DNA from: JAHECE01 sp963780675
Lineage (GTDB): Bacteria; Actinomycetota; Actinomycetes; Actinomycetales; JAHECE01
NCBI GenBank assembly: GCA_963780675.1
Contig: CAWACR010000012.1
Coordinates: 87,339-151,338 of the forward strand
Length of the DNA stretch: 64,000 bases
Direction: 5' to 3'
Position numbers and translations under genes: made by a program. Each line of letters begins with the position of its first letter. Within the stretch, counting starts at the first letter, position 1. The notes beneath the pieces are model-generated. The model had not been told where the DNA came from. It saw only the letters and a program-made list of their open reading frames with translations, and ran no database searches. This document shows positions 38,001 to 45,641 of the stretch, piece after piece.

Positions 38001-38382
38001 CTGGGCCACCGGGGTCTCGACCGAGTCCTTCCCCACCCAGTTCGCCCGCGCCGACCTCGACGCCGCGGGGGTCAGGCCGATCGTCGATCTCGCCCGGGTC
38101 GAGGCCGGGTGCCGGGTGGAGGTGGCCGGGGTCGTCACCCACCGGCAACGGCCCGGGACCGCGCGCGGGGTGACGTTCTTGTCGCTGGAGGACGAGACCG
38201 GCCTGCTCAACGTCATCTGCTCGCCGGGTCTGTGGTCCCGGCACCGTCGCGTGGCGCGCACGAGCGCCGCGATGGTGGTCCGCGGGACGGTGGAGCGCGC
38301 CGACGGCGTCACCAACCTCATGGCGGACCGGCTCGAACCCCTCGTGCTCCGGGTCTCCTCGAGCTCCCGGGACTTCCAGTGA
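35005..38382 (+). CDS. dnaE2: Error-prone DNA polymerase DnaE2 (C-family)
   Basis: ATG 35005 overlaps imuB by 8 bp. The intact product has 1125 residues, normal for DnaE2. The PHP domain is first (ELHAHSAFSFLDGANQPEEL, AVTDHDGLYGVV). The polymerase core follows, with RGSAANSAVCYALGIT near 370 and catalytic aspartates in GPPDIDVDIES near 406. Then come LGIHSGGMVLCDRPVIEVCP, helix-hairpin-helix motifs near 890-940 and an OB-fold near 1020-1100. It performs mutagenic lesion bypass during SOS together with ImuA'/ImuB, unlike the replicative DnaE1. The extreme N-terminus carries an in-frame 15-bp duplication (RYAEL twice). Confidence 0.96.
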   Translation: MTRYVEGRYAELRYAELHAHSAFSFLDGANQPEELAAEAARLGLSALAVTDHDGLYGVVRFAQAARTHGLASVFGAELGLDQVGRATGVPDPQATHLLVLARGTEGYHRLSRAIAEAHLATGAKGEADYRLEEMAALAGGQWLVLTGCRKGAVRRALESDGPAGARRELDRLAALFGRDNVAVEITDNGAPLDSARCDALADLAAEARLPLVATGAVHCARPGDAPLADVLAAVRARSSLDDIDGWLPPSPAHLRSPAEMLARHARHPQAVVTAAELGEECAFDLALVAPDLPPFPVPEGHTEATWLRELVRRGARDRYGPPQAERLPGAYAMLEHELEVIIGLHFPGYFLIVHEIVEFCRQRGILCQGRGSAANSAVCYALGITAVDAVQHKLLFERFLSKGRSGPPDIDVDIESRRREEVIQFVYSRYGRTHAAQVANVISYRPRSAVRDAARALGYDVGQQDAWSKSIERWGSLRGPRRPSPWWHLERAPTVGPDALTELPAPVSAPAPVLVSSDTHDVPPPAHLAPPPASDLGDIPDAVLDIAEQMLRLPRHLGIHSGGMVLCDRPVIEVCPVEWASMPGRTVLQWDKDDCADAGLVKFDLLGLGMLTALRLAFEAIERVEGVRLGLHSLPQEDPAVYELLCAADTIGVFQVESRAQMATLPRLRPRSFYDIVIEVALIRPGPIQGNSVHPYINRANEREPITYLHPLLEPALSKTLGVPLFQEQLMQIAIDVAGFSPAEADQLRRAMGSKRSLEKMEALHGRLIAGMLERGVPADVAEQIFDKLKAFADFGFPESHAFSFAYLVYASAWLKVHHPAAFYAGLLAAQPMGFYSPQSLVADARRHGVRVERADVGISDVQASVERVDEPATARGRPGGALPPPAARTGELAVRLGLAPIRSVGEATARRIVDERTAAGPFADVADLARRVRLTASQLEALATAGALAGFGPDRRAALWSAGAVAGSGPETLPGTAVGVQAPMLPGLDAVETSVADVWATGVSTESFPTQFARADLDAAGVRPIVDLARVEAGCRVEVAGVVTHRQRPGTARGVTFLSLEDETGLLNVICSPGLWSRHRRVARTSAAMVVRGTVERADGVTNLMADRLEPLVLRVSSSSRDFQ
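35027..35056. repeat. 15-bp in-frame tandem duplication in dnaE2
   Basis: GGTATGCCGAGCTCC occurs at 35027-35041 and 35042-35056. A diverged third unit lies just before (GGTATGTCGAGGGCA, 35012-35026). The exact copies encode RYAEL twice ahead of the PHP HxH motif. The frame is kept, so the polymerase should tolerate it. Confidence 0.85.
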
Positions 38383-38390
38383 CGGCGCCG

Positions 38391-39674
38391 TCAGCGGACG
38401 TGGGTGCCGTTCTCCACGCTCATCGTGAGGGACCGTGGCGGCGCCGAGAGCGGCGGGTCGACGTTGCGCAGCTTGGCGTAGACCGCCCAGACGACGGCGA
38501 CGAGGGGCACGGCGATGATCGCTCCGAGGATGCCCGCGAGCAGCGTGCCCGAGGTGACCGCCAGCGCCACGACGACAGGGTGCAGCGACACCTGCCGGCC
38601 CATGACGAGGGGCTGGAGGATGTGGCCCTCGAACTGGCCGACGAGCGCGATCCCGACGCCGACGAGGACCGCGTTGACCAGCCCGTTGGCCGCCAGGGCG
38701 ACGATCATCGCGACGATCATGGCGATCGGCGCGCCGACGAGCGGGATGAACGCGCCGATGAACACGAGGACGGCCAGCGGGGCGGCCAGCGGAACGCCGA
38801 GGATCGCCAGGATCAACCCGGCGAGCATCCCGTCCGTGATCGCGATGATCACGGTTCCGCGGGCGTAACCCGAGAAGGTGTACCAGCCGGCGCCCGCCGC
38901 GTCGTGCACCGTCTCCCGGGTGCGCGACGGCAGCTGGTTGAGGAACCAGGTCCACATCTCCCGACCCCGGGAGAGGAAGAAGACGGAGCAGAACAGCGCC
39001 AGCGCGAGCGCCGTGAACACCTCGACCACCGAGCCTGCCCCGGCGACGGCGTTGGCCGCCAGGTCGCCGCTGTGGTCCACCACCCACTGCCGCCCGGTGT
39101 CGATCCAGCCCGTGACCATCTCCGGGGTGATCGTCACCGGCAACCGCCTGGACTCCCGTTCGAGGAACTCCACGATCTGATCGGTGCCCTCGCCGAACTG
39201 CTCCGCGAGCGACTGCCACTGCGACGCCACCGACGACACCACGTAGGCGATGAGGCCCGCGAGGAACAGGAACGCGCCGAACAGCGCGATCGCCGTGGCG
39301 AGCCCGCGCGGCACTCTCCGCGCCAGGACGTTGACGAACGGCCGCAGGACGGACGTCAGCACGAGGGCGAGGAACACCGCGACGAAGACCAGCTGGATCT
39401 TGGACGTCGCGAACACCACGAGCGCCACGACGCCGACGATCGCGAGGATCCGCCAGGCGAAGCCTCCCGCGGTCCGCATCCAGCGGGGCACGTCGTCCGC
39501 GCCGTCGGTGGGACGCGGCGGGGCGCCCGCGACCCGCCGCACCGTGGGCCGGCCGACCCGTGACGGGCTCGGCGGCCGCGTCGCGAGGGCCGGAGGAACA
39601 CCCTCGTCGACCACCGGTCGGATCCGGACCGCGGGGAGGTGGGGCCGGTGGGGGATGCGCCCGAAGAGCCTCAT
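38391..39674 (-). CDS. AI-2E family transporter
   Basis: ATG 39674 overlaps the stop of the HAD gene by 4 bp (ATGA). The intact 427-residue protein has a basic, Pro-rich N-terminus and about eight membrane helices. The family landmarks are VFLALVLTSVLRPFVNVLAR, the large loop to QLPSRTRETVHDAAGAGWY, GTVIIAITDGMLAGLILAIL and IGAFIPLVGAPIAMIVAMIV. It ends with GHILQPLVMGRQVSLHPVVV. Members export small molecules or act as Na+/H+ antiporters; only some handle autoinducer-2. It is the last gene of a six-gene leftward operon. Confidence 0.92.
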   Translation of the reverse strand: MRLFGRIPHRPHLPAVRIRPVVDEGVPPALATRPPSPSRVGRPTVRRVAGAPPRPTDGADDVPRWMRTAGGFAWRILAIVGVVALVVFATSKIQLVFVAVFLALVLTSVLRPFVNVLARRVPRGLATAIALFGAFLFLAGLIAYVVSSVASQWQSLAEQFGEGTDQIVEFLERESRRLPVTITPEMVTGWIDTGRQWVVDHSGDLAANAVAGAGSVVEVFTALALALFCSVFFLSRGREMWTWFLNQLPSRTRETVHDAAGAGWYTFSGYARGTVIIAITDGMLAGLILAILGVPLAAPLAVLVFIGAFIPLVGAPIAMIVAMIVALAANGLVNAVLVGVGIALVGQFEGHILQPLVMGRQVSLHPVVVALAVTSGTLLAGILGAIIAVPLVAVVWAVYAKLRNVDPPLSAPPRSLTMSVENGTHVR

Positions 39675-40423
39675 CCCTCGCCCTCCGCGTCGGCCGACTC
39701 CGCATCGGCCGACTCCGCGTCGACCGCCTCCGCATCGACCGGGTCCACGCCGAGGACCTCCGCCAGCTCGCGGACCGTGTGCACCACCGCGTAGGCGCCC
39801 TCGGCCTCGTCGGGGGTGCCGTACCCCCACCGGACCATGATGCATGGGATGTCCCACCGCGCGGCGCCGGCGACGTCGTGCTCCCGGTCGCCCACCATGA
39901 CCACCTCGTCGGCGGGATGGCCCAGGTCCGCGAGCCCCCTCAGCGCCTCGTCGATGACGTGGTGCTTGGCGCTACGGCTCCCGTCGGGTCGTGCCCCGGC
40001 GACGACGGCGAAGTAGGAGTCGAGGTCGAGGTGCTCGAGGATGCGCCGGGCGAGGTCGGCCGACTTCGAGGTCGCGAGGGCGAGGGGTATCCCCGCACGC
40101 CGCAGGGCCGCGAGGAGCGCCGGGATCTCGTCGAACACGTCCGCGGTGAACATCGCGCCGCCGGTGTACACGGCGCGGTACGCGTGGAACGCCCGCTCGA
40201 CGTCGTCGTCGTCCAGGTGCGCGATCTCGCGGAAGCCCACCCGCAGGGGCGGGCCCACGAACCTCATGAGCGTGTCCTGGTCCGGCACCGGCGCGCCCAC
40301 GGCGCGCAGAGCGGCGGCGACCGACGCGGTCACCCCGCGGGCGGAGTCCGTGAGCGTGCCGTCGAGGTCGAGCAGCACTGCGTCCCACGGCAGGGGTCGG
40401 TGGTCGGATGGCATCGACCCCAT
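39671..40423 (-). CDS. HAD-superfamily phosphatase (Gph/phosphoglycolate-phosphatase-like)
   Basis: ATG 40423 (alternative ATG 40414) gives 250 residues, intact. Motif I is AVLLDLDGTLTDSARG with Asp19/Asp21, motif II ALATSKSADLARRIL, and motif IV VVMVGDREHDVAGAARWDI. A four-helix cap lies between motifs I and II, as in phosphoglycolate phosphatases and PpaX. The C-terminus carries a strongly acidic tail of four degenerate five-residue units (VDAEA/VDAES/ADAES/ADAEG), encoded by a 15-bp tandem repeat (39686-39745). It overlaps the transporter gene by 4 bp and follows trmL by five bases. Confidence 0.9.
   Translation of the reverse strand: MGSMPSDHRPLPWDAVLLDLDGTLTDSARGVTASVAAALRAVGAPVPDQDTLMRFVGPPLRVGFREIAHLDDDDVERAFHAYRAVYTGGAMFTADVFDEIPALLAALRRAGIPLALATSKSADLARRILEHLDLDSYFAVVAGARPDGSRSAKHHVIDEALRGLADLGHPADEVVMVGDREHDVAGAARWDIPCIMVRWGYGTPDEAEGAYAVVHTVRELAEVLGVDPVDAEAVDAESADAESADAEGEG
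39686..39745. repeat. Four degenerate 15-bp tandem units in the HAD gene tail
   Basis: Units at 39686, 39701, 39716 and 39731 follow the pattern CGCRTCGRCCGNSTC and encode the acidic AES/ADAE repeats at the C-terminus of the HAD phosphatase. Confidence 0.8.
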
Positions 40424-40428
40424 TGTTC

Positions 40429-40923
40429 TCACACCCCGGCGTAGCCGTGCTGGCGCCACGCCTCGTACACCGCCACGGCGGCCGAGTTCGAGAGGTTGAG
40501 CGACCGGATCCCCGGGAGCATGGGGATGCGGACGCGCTCGGTGACCCGCGGGTCGGCGAGCACCTCGGCGGGCAGGCCGAGCGGCTCGGGCCCGAAGAGG
40601 AGCGCATCGCCGCGCTCGTAGCGGACGTCGCCGAACGCCGTCGTCGCCGAGCCCGTGAACGCGAAGACGCGGCCCGGCGCGACGGCGGCCAGGGCGGCGT
40701 CGAGATCGGGGTGGACGACGACGCGGGCGAGGTCGTGGTAGTCCAGGCCGGCCCGGCGGAGCTTGGCGTCCGAGAGGTCGAACCCCAGGGGCTCGATGAG
40801 GTGGAGCGTGGCGCCCGTCGCGGCGACCATCCGGATGGCGTTGCCCGTGTTCGGCGGGATCCGCGGTTCGTAGAAGAGCACGTGGAAGCCTGGGGTCGGG
40901 TCGGCCGGCCGGGTCTCGCTCAT
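40429..40923 (-). CDS. trmL: tRNA (cytidine/uridine-2'-O-)-methyltransferase TrmL
   Basis: ATG 40923 overlaps the upstream gene (ATGA). The intact 164-residue protein is a SPOUT methyltransferase: FHVLFYEPRIPPNTGNAIRM, LHLIEPLGFDLSDAKLRRAG, DYHDLARVVVHPDL, LLFGPEPLGLPAEVL and the knot motif IPMLPGIRSLNLSNSAAVAV. TrmL modifies the wobble base of tRNA-Leu isoacceptors. The length and motifs are standard for the family. It is the fourth gene in the leftward operon. Confidence 0.95.
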   Translation of the reverse strand: MSETRPADPTPGFHVLFYEPRIPPNTGNAIRMVAATGATLHLIEPLGFDLSDAKLRRAGLDYHDLARVVVHPDLDAALAAVAPGRVFAFTGSATTAFGDVRYERGDALLFGPEPLGLPAEVLADPRVTERVRIPMLPGIRSLNLSNSAAVAVYEAWRQHGYAGV

Positions 40924-42014
40924 CCGGGCGATGCTCTCACGGCGCCGTCCGCCGGGAGGGCGGCGTAGGCCGCCTGGACCTTCCGGTTCAGGTGCGCGGG
41001 GAGGTGCGTGAAGGTCGTCGCCTCGAGCGTGCGACGCGCCCCGCGCCCCACCTGCCGCCAGGTGCCGACCACCCGTCCGTCGGACACGACGGTCGGCGCG
41101 AAGACCCCGTTCCCGCCCGGCACGACGCGCTCCTCGTGGACCCGGGCCAGCGTCGCGCTGCGGTCGGCGTACCCGAGGACGAGCTCGTCGAAGCCGGGGA
41201 GGAGGACGACGCCGCGGGCCCGGTCGCGGTGCGCCGCCAGCAGGTCCGGGGTGGCCGGGTCGAGGAGGTGCTCGACGCCGTCGACGTCGATGGCCGCCAG
41301 GTGCGGCCGCGCGAGGGCGATCCCCGTGCGCGCATCCGCGGCGAGCAACCCGGTCCAGCGGGTGAGGTCCTTGGCGGTCGCGGGTCCGTGGCCGCGGAAG
41401 AACCGGAGCGCCCACTCGCCGAGCGCCTCGTCCCGGGTGGGCCGGTCGGGGCGCGGTATCCACTCCTCGAGCAGCACGATCTCCTGCTCGGCGCCGCGGA
41501 CGGGGCCGAAGCACAGCACGCCGGAGAGGGCGAGGTGGAACAGGAGGTGGTAGCCGCGTCCGCCGGCGGGGGCCAGGCCGGCGTCCTCCCAGATCGCGAC
41601 CATCTCGGCCCGCGTCACCCGCCGGCCGCCCGCGAGGGCCGCGACGGCGAGGTCCCGCGCGCGCGCCATCGCCCCGTCGTCGAGCCCGAGCTGGGACCGT
41701 CGGCGCGCGGTCTGCGCCAGCACGCGAGGCCCGGCGACGTCCAGCATCCAGGCCAGATCCTTCGCCGGGACCAGGTGCAGCGTGCCCCGCATCGGCCAGG
41801 ACCGGACGACGTCGCCGGCGTCCAGCGCCGCCTCGACGGCAGCCCGGCTCCGGCCGACCGTCCGCAGCGCGACCGAGGTCAGCGCCCCCGGGTAGTCCTG
41901 GGCCTGGACCGCGCCGAGCCAGGTGACGACGTCGGCGGGGGTGTCCAGCGGGGGCCCGGCGAGCCGCTGGGCGACCAGGCGCAGCAGGGCGACCTCGTGC
42001 GGCGTCGTCGGCAT
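40920..42014 (-). CDS. AlkZ-like DNA glycosylase (winged-helix, HTH_42 family)
   Basis: ATG 42014 gives an intact 364-residue protein. LGAVQAQDYPGALTSVALR near residue 37 contains the QAQ motif (Gln37, Gln39) that in AlkZ/YcaQ enzymes removes bulky or crosslinked lesions. RSWPMRGTLHLVPAKDLAWM and GFDELVLGYADRS are the other family blocks. AlkZ in Streptomyces unhooks azinomycin crosslinks. Relatives are scattered through actinobacteria with unproven substrates. The gene lies 52 bases after the hydrolase and overlaps trmL by 4 bp. The nearby SOS mutasome may or may not be functionally linked. Confidence 0.88.
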   Translation of the reverse strand: MPTTPHEVALLRLVAQRLAGPPLDTPADVVTWLGAVQAQDYPGALTSVALRTVGRSRAAVEAALDAGDVVRSWPMRGTLHLVPAKDLAWMLDVAGPRVLAQTARRRSQLGLDDGAMARARDLAVAALAGGRRVTRAEMVAIWEDAGLAPAGGRGYHLLFHLALSGVLCFGPVRGAEQEIVLLEEWIPRPDRPTRDEALGEWALRFFRGHGPATAKDLTRWTGLLAADARTGIALARPHLAAIDVDGVEHLLDPATPDLLAAHRDRARGVVLLPGFDELVLGYADRSATLARVHEERVVPGGNGVFAPTVVSDGRVVGTWRQVGRGARRTLEATTFTHLPAHLNRKVQAAYAALPADGAVRASPG

Positions 42015-42066
42015 CGAGGTCGGAGCGCTCACCGGCACAGGGAAGCACACCCTGCGCCGTCGCGGC

Positions 42067-42732
42067 CTACAGGTGCGCCGCGAACCAGTCCCGCGCGAGG
42101 GCTGCGGCGGCCGCGAGCGTCCCCGGCTCCTCGAAGAGGTGGGTGGCGCCCGGCACCACGTCGAGCCGGCTCTCGCACCGCAGCCGGGCCTGCGCGGACC
42201 TGTTGAGCGCCAGCACCTGCGTGTCCCGGGACCCCACGATCAGGAGCGTGGGGGCGCGCACGGCGGCGAGGTGCGCGCCCGCGAGGTCGGGCCGCCCGCC
42301 GCGGCTGACGACGGCGCCCACGTCGACGCCGCTCTCGGCCACCGGTGCCGCGGCCGCGACGAGCGCGGCGGCCGCACCCGTGCTGGCCCCGAAGTAGCCC
42401 ACGGGCGTCTGCGGGTCCACGCCCGAGGCCGTCGATCGGAGCCACGCCGTCGCGCCGAGCAGGCGCCGGGCGAGGAGGTCGACGTCGAAGACCAGGCTCC
42501 GGTCGCCGTCCTCCGCGACGGTGAGGAGGTCGAAGAGCAGGGTGCCGAGCCCGGCCTCCTGGACGATCCGGGCGACGAAGCGGTTCCGTGGGCTGTGCCG
42601 GCTGCTGCCGGAGCCGTGCGCGAACAGGACGATGCCTGCTCCCGGCTCCGGCGGCACGAGCGTTCCTGCGAGCAGCACGCCGTCGGCCGGGATCCGCACC
42701 TCGGCGAGGTCGCGCTCGGCGGGTCCCGTCAT
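42067..42732 (-). CDS. Dienelactone-hydrolase-like alpha/beta hydrolase
   Basis: ATG 42732 has a GAGGAG site placed inside the end of the upstream gene and overlaps its stop (ATGA). The intact 221-residue protein shows the oxyanion loop VLFAHGSGSSRHSPRNRF, the nucleophile elbow GYFGASTGAAAAL (Ser117) and the histidine in VPGATHLFEEPG. In many actinobacteria this hydrolase is fused to, or encoded next to, the phosphoribosyltransferase-like gene found here just upstream. The substrate of the pair is unknown. Confidence 0.88.
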   Translation of the reverse strand: MTGPAERDLAEVRIPADGVLLAGTLVPPEPGAGIVLFAHGSGSSRHSPRNRFVARIVQEAGLGTLLFDLLTVAEDGDRSLVFDVDLLARRLLGATAWLRSTASGVDPQTPVGYFGASTGAAAALVAAAAPVAESGVDVGAVVSRGGRPDLAGAHLAAVRAPTLLIVGSRDTQVLALNRSAQARLRCESRLDVVPGATHLFEEPGTLAAAAALARDWFAAHL

Positions 42733-43418
42733 CGGGGCTCCTCGGGATCGGGTGTCGCGACGCCGTGGGCCGGTGAGCCCGGCCGCTCGGCCCGGTCGAG
42801 CAGGTCGAGGACCTCCGCCTCGCTCGTCTGGCCGAAGTGCTCGTACCACTCGCCGACAGCCATGAAGGACGGCGGCACGTGGACGCACACGACGTCGTCG
42901 GCCTCCTTCCTCAGCGCGGCGACCGCCTCGCGTGAGGCGACCGGCATCGCCGCCACCACGCGGCGGGCGCCGGCCACCCGCGCCAGGTGGCACGCCGCGA
43001 GCGCCGTGAGCCCGGTGGCGGCGCCGTCGTCGACCACGATCACGGTCCGGCCCGCCAGGGACAGGGGCTCGCGCCCCCGGCGCAGGCGCCTTCCGCGCGC
43101 GGTGAGCTCGTCGAGCTCGCGCTGGGCGGCCGCGTCGAGCTGCTCCGCCGTGACGCCGGCCCAGCGGACGGTCTGCTCGTCGATCACGCGGTACCCGCCG
43201 TCGCCCACCGCGCCCATGGCGAACTCGGGCTGGAAGGGCACGCCGATCTTGTGGACCAGGAGGACGTCGAGGGGCGCACGCAAGGCTCGGGCCACCTCGT
43301 GGGCGACGGGAACCCCGCCTCGCGGAAGCCCGACGACGACGACGTCCGCCACCTCCGCGAACTCGCGGAGGTGCTGCCCCAGCCGACGCCCGGCGTCGGT
43401 CCGGTCGGCGAACCTCAC
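42729..43418 (-). CDS. Phosphoribosyltransferase-family protein
   Basis: GTG 43418 gives an intact 229-residue protein. FADRTDAGRRLGQHLREFA, VVVGLPRGGVPVAHEVARAL and LDVLLVHKIGVPFQPEFAMG identify the family. The PRPP-binding loop is VIVVDDGAATGLTALAAC near residue 124, with DDGxATG in place of the usual EDxxxTG. It is the first gene of the leftward operon and translationally coupled to the hydrolase. Nucleobase substrates cannot be inferred; many such proteins have lost canonical activity. Confidence 0.88.
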   Translation of the reverse strand: MRFADRTDAGRRLGQHLREFAEVADVVVVGLPRGGVPVAHEVARALRAPLDVLLVHKIGVPFQPEFAMGAVGDGGYRVIDEQTVRWAGVTAEQLDAAAQRELDELTARGRRLRRGREPLSLAGRTVIVVDDGAATGLTALAACHLARVAGARRVVAAMPVASREAVAALRKEADDVVCVHVPPSFMAVGEWYEHFGQTSEAEVLDLLDRAERPGSPAHGVATPDPEEPR

Positions 43419-43547
43419 CGTCCCATTGTGCGCCGCGTCCTCCCCCCAGCGACGCTCTCCGGCCCAGCGATATGGGGAGGTGCTGCGCGCGCGCGGGGCT
43501 CGCTGCGCGGGGCCGGGGAGCCGGTACGGTCCGGTCAGGAGGAAGGG

Positions 43548-43916
43548 GTGGGCCGCGCCGTGGAACCGGAGGACTTCTTCGCCGGGCATCCCGCGTCCCG
43601 GGCGGTCTTCGAGCGGGTCTGCCTGATCGTGGCCCCGCTCGGACCGGTCGAGATCCGGACGTCGCGCTCGCAGGTGGCCTTCCGCCGTCGTCGGGGCTTC
43701 GCCTACGTCTGGATACCGGGTCTCTGGTTGGCGCACCCGGCGGCGGAGACCGTCCTGTCCGTTGCCCTGCCGGAACGCCTCGGGTCTCCCCGGTTCAAGG
43801 AGGTCGTCCACCCGAGTCCGCGGATCTGGATGCACCACCTCGAGGTCCGCTCGACCGCGGACCTCGACGACGAGGTCGCCGCCTGGCTGGCCCGCGCCTA
43901 CGCGGCTGCGGGCTGA
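43548..43916 (+). CDS. DUF5655 domain protein
   Basis: GTG 43548 lies five bases after AGGAGG; a second in-frame GTG at 43560 is less well placed. The intact 122-residue protein matches the DUF5655 pattern: EPEDFFAGHPASRAVFERV, SRSQVAFRRRRGFAYVWIPG and SPRIWMHHLEVRSTADLDDE. The fold resembles small restriction-endonuclease-like or YdhG-type domains of unknown activity. It stands alone between the leftward operon and khtU. Confidence 0.85.
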   Translation: MGRAVEPEDFFAGHPASRAVFERVCLIVAPLGPVEIRTSRSQVAFRRRRGFAYVWIPGLWLAHPAAETVLSVALPERLGSPRFKEVVHPSPRIWMHHLEVRSTADLDDEVAAWLARAYAAAG

Positions 43917-43926
43917 TCGCTCGCGT

Positions 43927-45108
43927 TCACGTGGCCGTGCCCCGGGCGAACCGCGGGCGCGGGACCACGAGCCCGGTGAGCCGGTCCGAGCTGCGGGCCA
44001 GGATCGGGCCCGCGATCCCGAGCAGGAGCACGTACCCGCTGGCCAGGGGCCCGACATCGAGCGCGCCCGACGCCACGGCGAGACCGGCGATGACGATGGA
44101 GAACTCGCCCCGAGGGATGAGCATGGTCCCGGCGCGCACGCGACCGAACGTCCCGACGCCGTCCCGTCGCGCCGCGTACCAGCCGGTCGCCACCTTGGTC
44201 AGCAGGGTGACGCCGGCAAGCGCCGCGGCGGCCGGAAGCGCCGGGAGGACGGCGCCCGGGGCGATGCTGAGGCCGAAGGACAGGAAGAAGATCGCCGCGA
44301 ACAGGTCCCGCAGCGGTTTGAGCACCTCGCGGGCGCGCCGCGCCGTCTCGGTGGGGATCGCGAGACCCACGAGGAAGGCACCCACCGCGGCGGAGGCTCC
44401 CACCAGGTAGGTCAGGCCCGCGACGACCAGGGTGGTCCCGAGCACGCGGAGGAGGACCTGCTCGGAGTCCTCCGGCCCGAGCACCCGGCCGAGGCGGTGC
44501 CCGTACCGGTGCGCCGCCAGGAGGATCGTGACGACGACGGCGACCGCCAGCCCCACGCCGACGGCGGCCTGCACCGCCGTGCCCCCCGCGAGCAGCACCG
44601 CGACGAGCGGGAGGAAGACGGCCATGGCGACGTCCTCGAGCACCAGGACCGACAGGACGGCCGGCGTCTCGCGGTAGCCGGTGCGGCCGAGCTCGGACAT
44701 GAGCCGCGCGACGATGCCGGAGGAGGAGATCCACGTGATCCCGGCGAGCGCGAGGCAGGCGCGCCAGTCGAAGCCCAGGATCAGGCCCGCGGCGAAGCCC
44801 GGCGGGGCGTTGAGGGCGAGGTCGACGACGCCGCTCGGCGCGTGCCGGCGCATCGACGCGGTGAGTTCCGCGGCGGAGAACTCGAGGCCCAGCAGAAGGA
44901 GCAATAGGAGGACGCCGATCTCGGCGGTGGACGTCACGAAGTCGGCCGCGGGGCCGAACTGGGCGACGCCGCCCTCGCCGAGCGCGAGCCCGGCGACGAG
45001 GAACAGGGGGATGGGGGAGAGCCGGATCTTCTCGGCCGCCCAGGAGAGCACGCCGAGCAGCAGCAGGAGGAGGCCGAGCTCGACGAGGAAGATCCCGACC
45101 TCCGCCAC
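43927..45108 (-). CDS. khtU: Cation:proton antiporter of the CPA2/KhtU type
   Basis: GTG 45108 starts three bases after the khtT stop. The intact 393-residue membrane protein has about twelve helices. CPA2 landmarks are PLFLVAGLALGEGGVAQFG, ITWISSSGIVARLMSELG, YRETPAVLSVLVLEDVAMAV, GASAAVGAFLVGLAIPTETA and RVRAGTMLIPRGEFSIVIAG. Together with the TrkA-C protein just upstream it matches the Bacillus KhtTU K+/H+ antiporter, which exports K+ at alkaline pH. No C-terminal RCK domain is fused, which fits a separate regulatory subunit. Confidence 0.88.
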   Translation of the reverse strand: MAEVGIFLVELGLLLLLLGVLSWAAEKIRLSPIPLFLVAGLALGEGGVAQFGPAADFVTSTAEIGVLLLLLLLGLEFSAAELTASMRRHAPSGVVDLALNAPPGFAAGLILGFDWRACLALAGITWISSSGIVARLMSELGRTGYRETPAVLSVLVLEDVAMAVFLPLVAVLLAGGTAVQAAVGVGLAVAVVVTILLAAHRYGHRLGRVLGPEDSEQVLLRVLGTTLVVAGLTYLVGASAAVGAFLVGLAIPTETARRAREVLKPLRDLFAAIFFLSFGLSIAPGAVLPALPAAAALAGVTLLTKVATGWYAARRDGVGTFGRVRAGTMLIPRGEFSIVIAGLAVASGALDVGPLASGYVLLLGIAGPILARSSDRLTGLVVPRPRFARGTAT

Positions 45109-45111
45109 GGC

Positions 45112-45591
45112 TCACCCGCTGATGATCTTGCGGACGCCCTCGATGCCGGCGTCCGTGCCGACGACGACGAGTGAGTCGCCGCCGAGGAGTCCGTCCCGCG
45201 GCGAGGGGGAGGCGATGACGTGTTCTCCCCGGACGATCGCGACGACGGAAGCGCCGGTGCGGGTGCGGGCCTTGGTGTCGGCGAGGGTCTGGCCGGCGTA
45301 GCGGGAGCCGTGCGGGATGTCGATCGTGGCTGCGGCGAGGCCGGGGATCTCTCGCGTGAGGTCGGCGAACCGCTCGGTGATCCGGGGAGCGCCGAGGATC
45401 TCGCCGACCGTGTCGGCCTCCTCTCGGGTGAGGGTCATGAGGGGGACGGCCGCGTCGGGGTCGGTGCGGTGGTAGCGCACGATCTCGAAGCTGCCGTCCC
45501 GGTGCGCGATGATCCCGATGCGGTTGCCCGCCGCGCTGATGAACTCGTACCGCAGCCCCACCCCGGGCAGGAGCACCTCGATGACGTCCAT
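45112..45591 (-). CDS. khtT: TrkA-C (RCK_C) regulatory subunit of the KhtTU antiporter
   Basis: ATG 45591 gives an intact 159-residue soluble protein. The N-terminal half (VIEVLLPGVGLRYEFISAAG, NRIGIIAHRDGSFEIVRYHR) is the KhtT-specific domain. The C-terminal half is an RCK_C domain (IDIPHGSRYAGQTLADTKAR, VVAIVRGEHVIASPSPRD, GDSLVVVGTDAGIEGVRKI) that binds nucleotides such as c-di-AMP in characterised homologues. Gene order and spacing to khtU are as in other KhtTU loci. Confidence 0.9.
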   Translation of the reverse strand: MDVIEVLLPGVGLRYEFISAAGNRIGIIAHRDGSFEIVRYHRTDPDAAVPLMTLTREEADTVGEILGAPRITERFADLTREIPGLAAATIDIPHGSRYAGQTLADTKARTRTGASVVAIVRGEHVIASPSPRDGLLGGDSLVVVGTDAGIEGVRKIISG

Positions 45592-45641
45592 GCCGCCATT
45601 CTTCCGCCGGGCTACTCCCCGGACGCGGGGTTGCGGGTGGA

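Noticed and set aside
36526..39735. Reverse frame of 1069 codons across dnaE2 and the AI-2E gene
   Set aside because: It is antisense to the firmly identified dnaE2 and out of frame with the transporter; no domain is recognisable.
39686..39745. CRISPR-like repeat array
   Set aside because: Units are contiguous 15-mers without spacers, in frame inside a HAD gene, and no cas genes are present.
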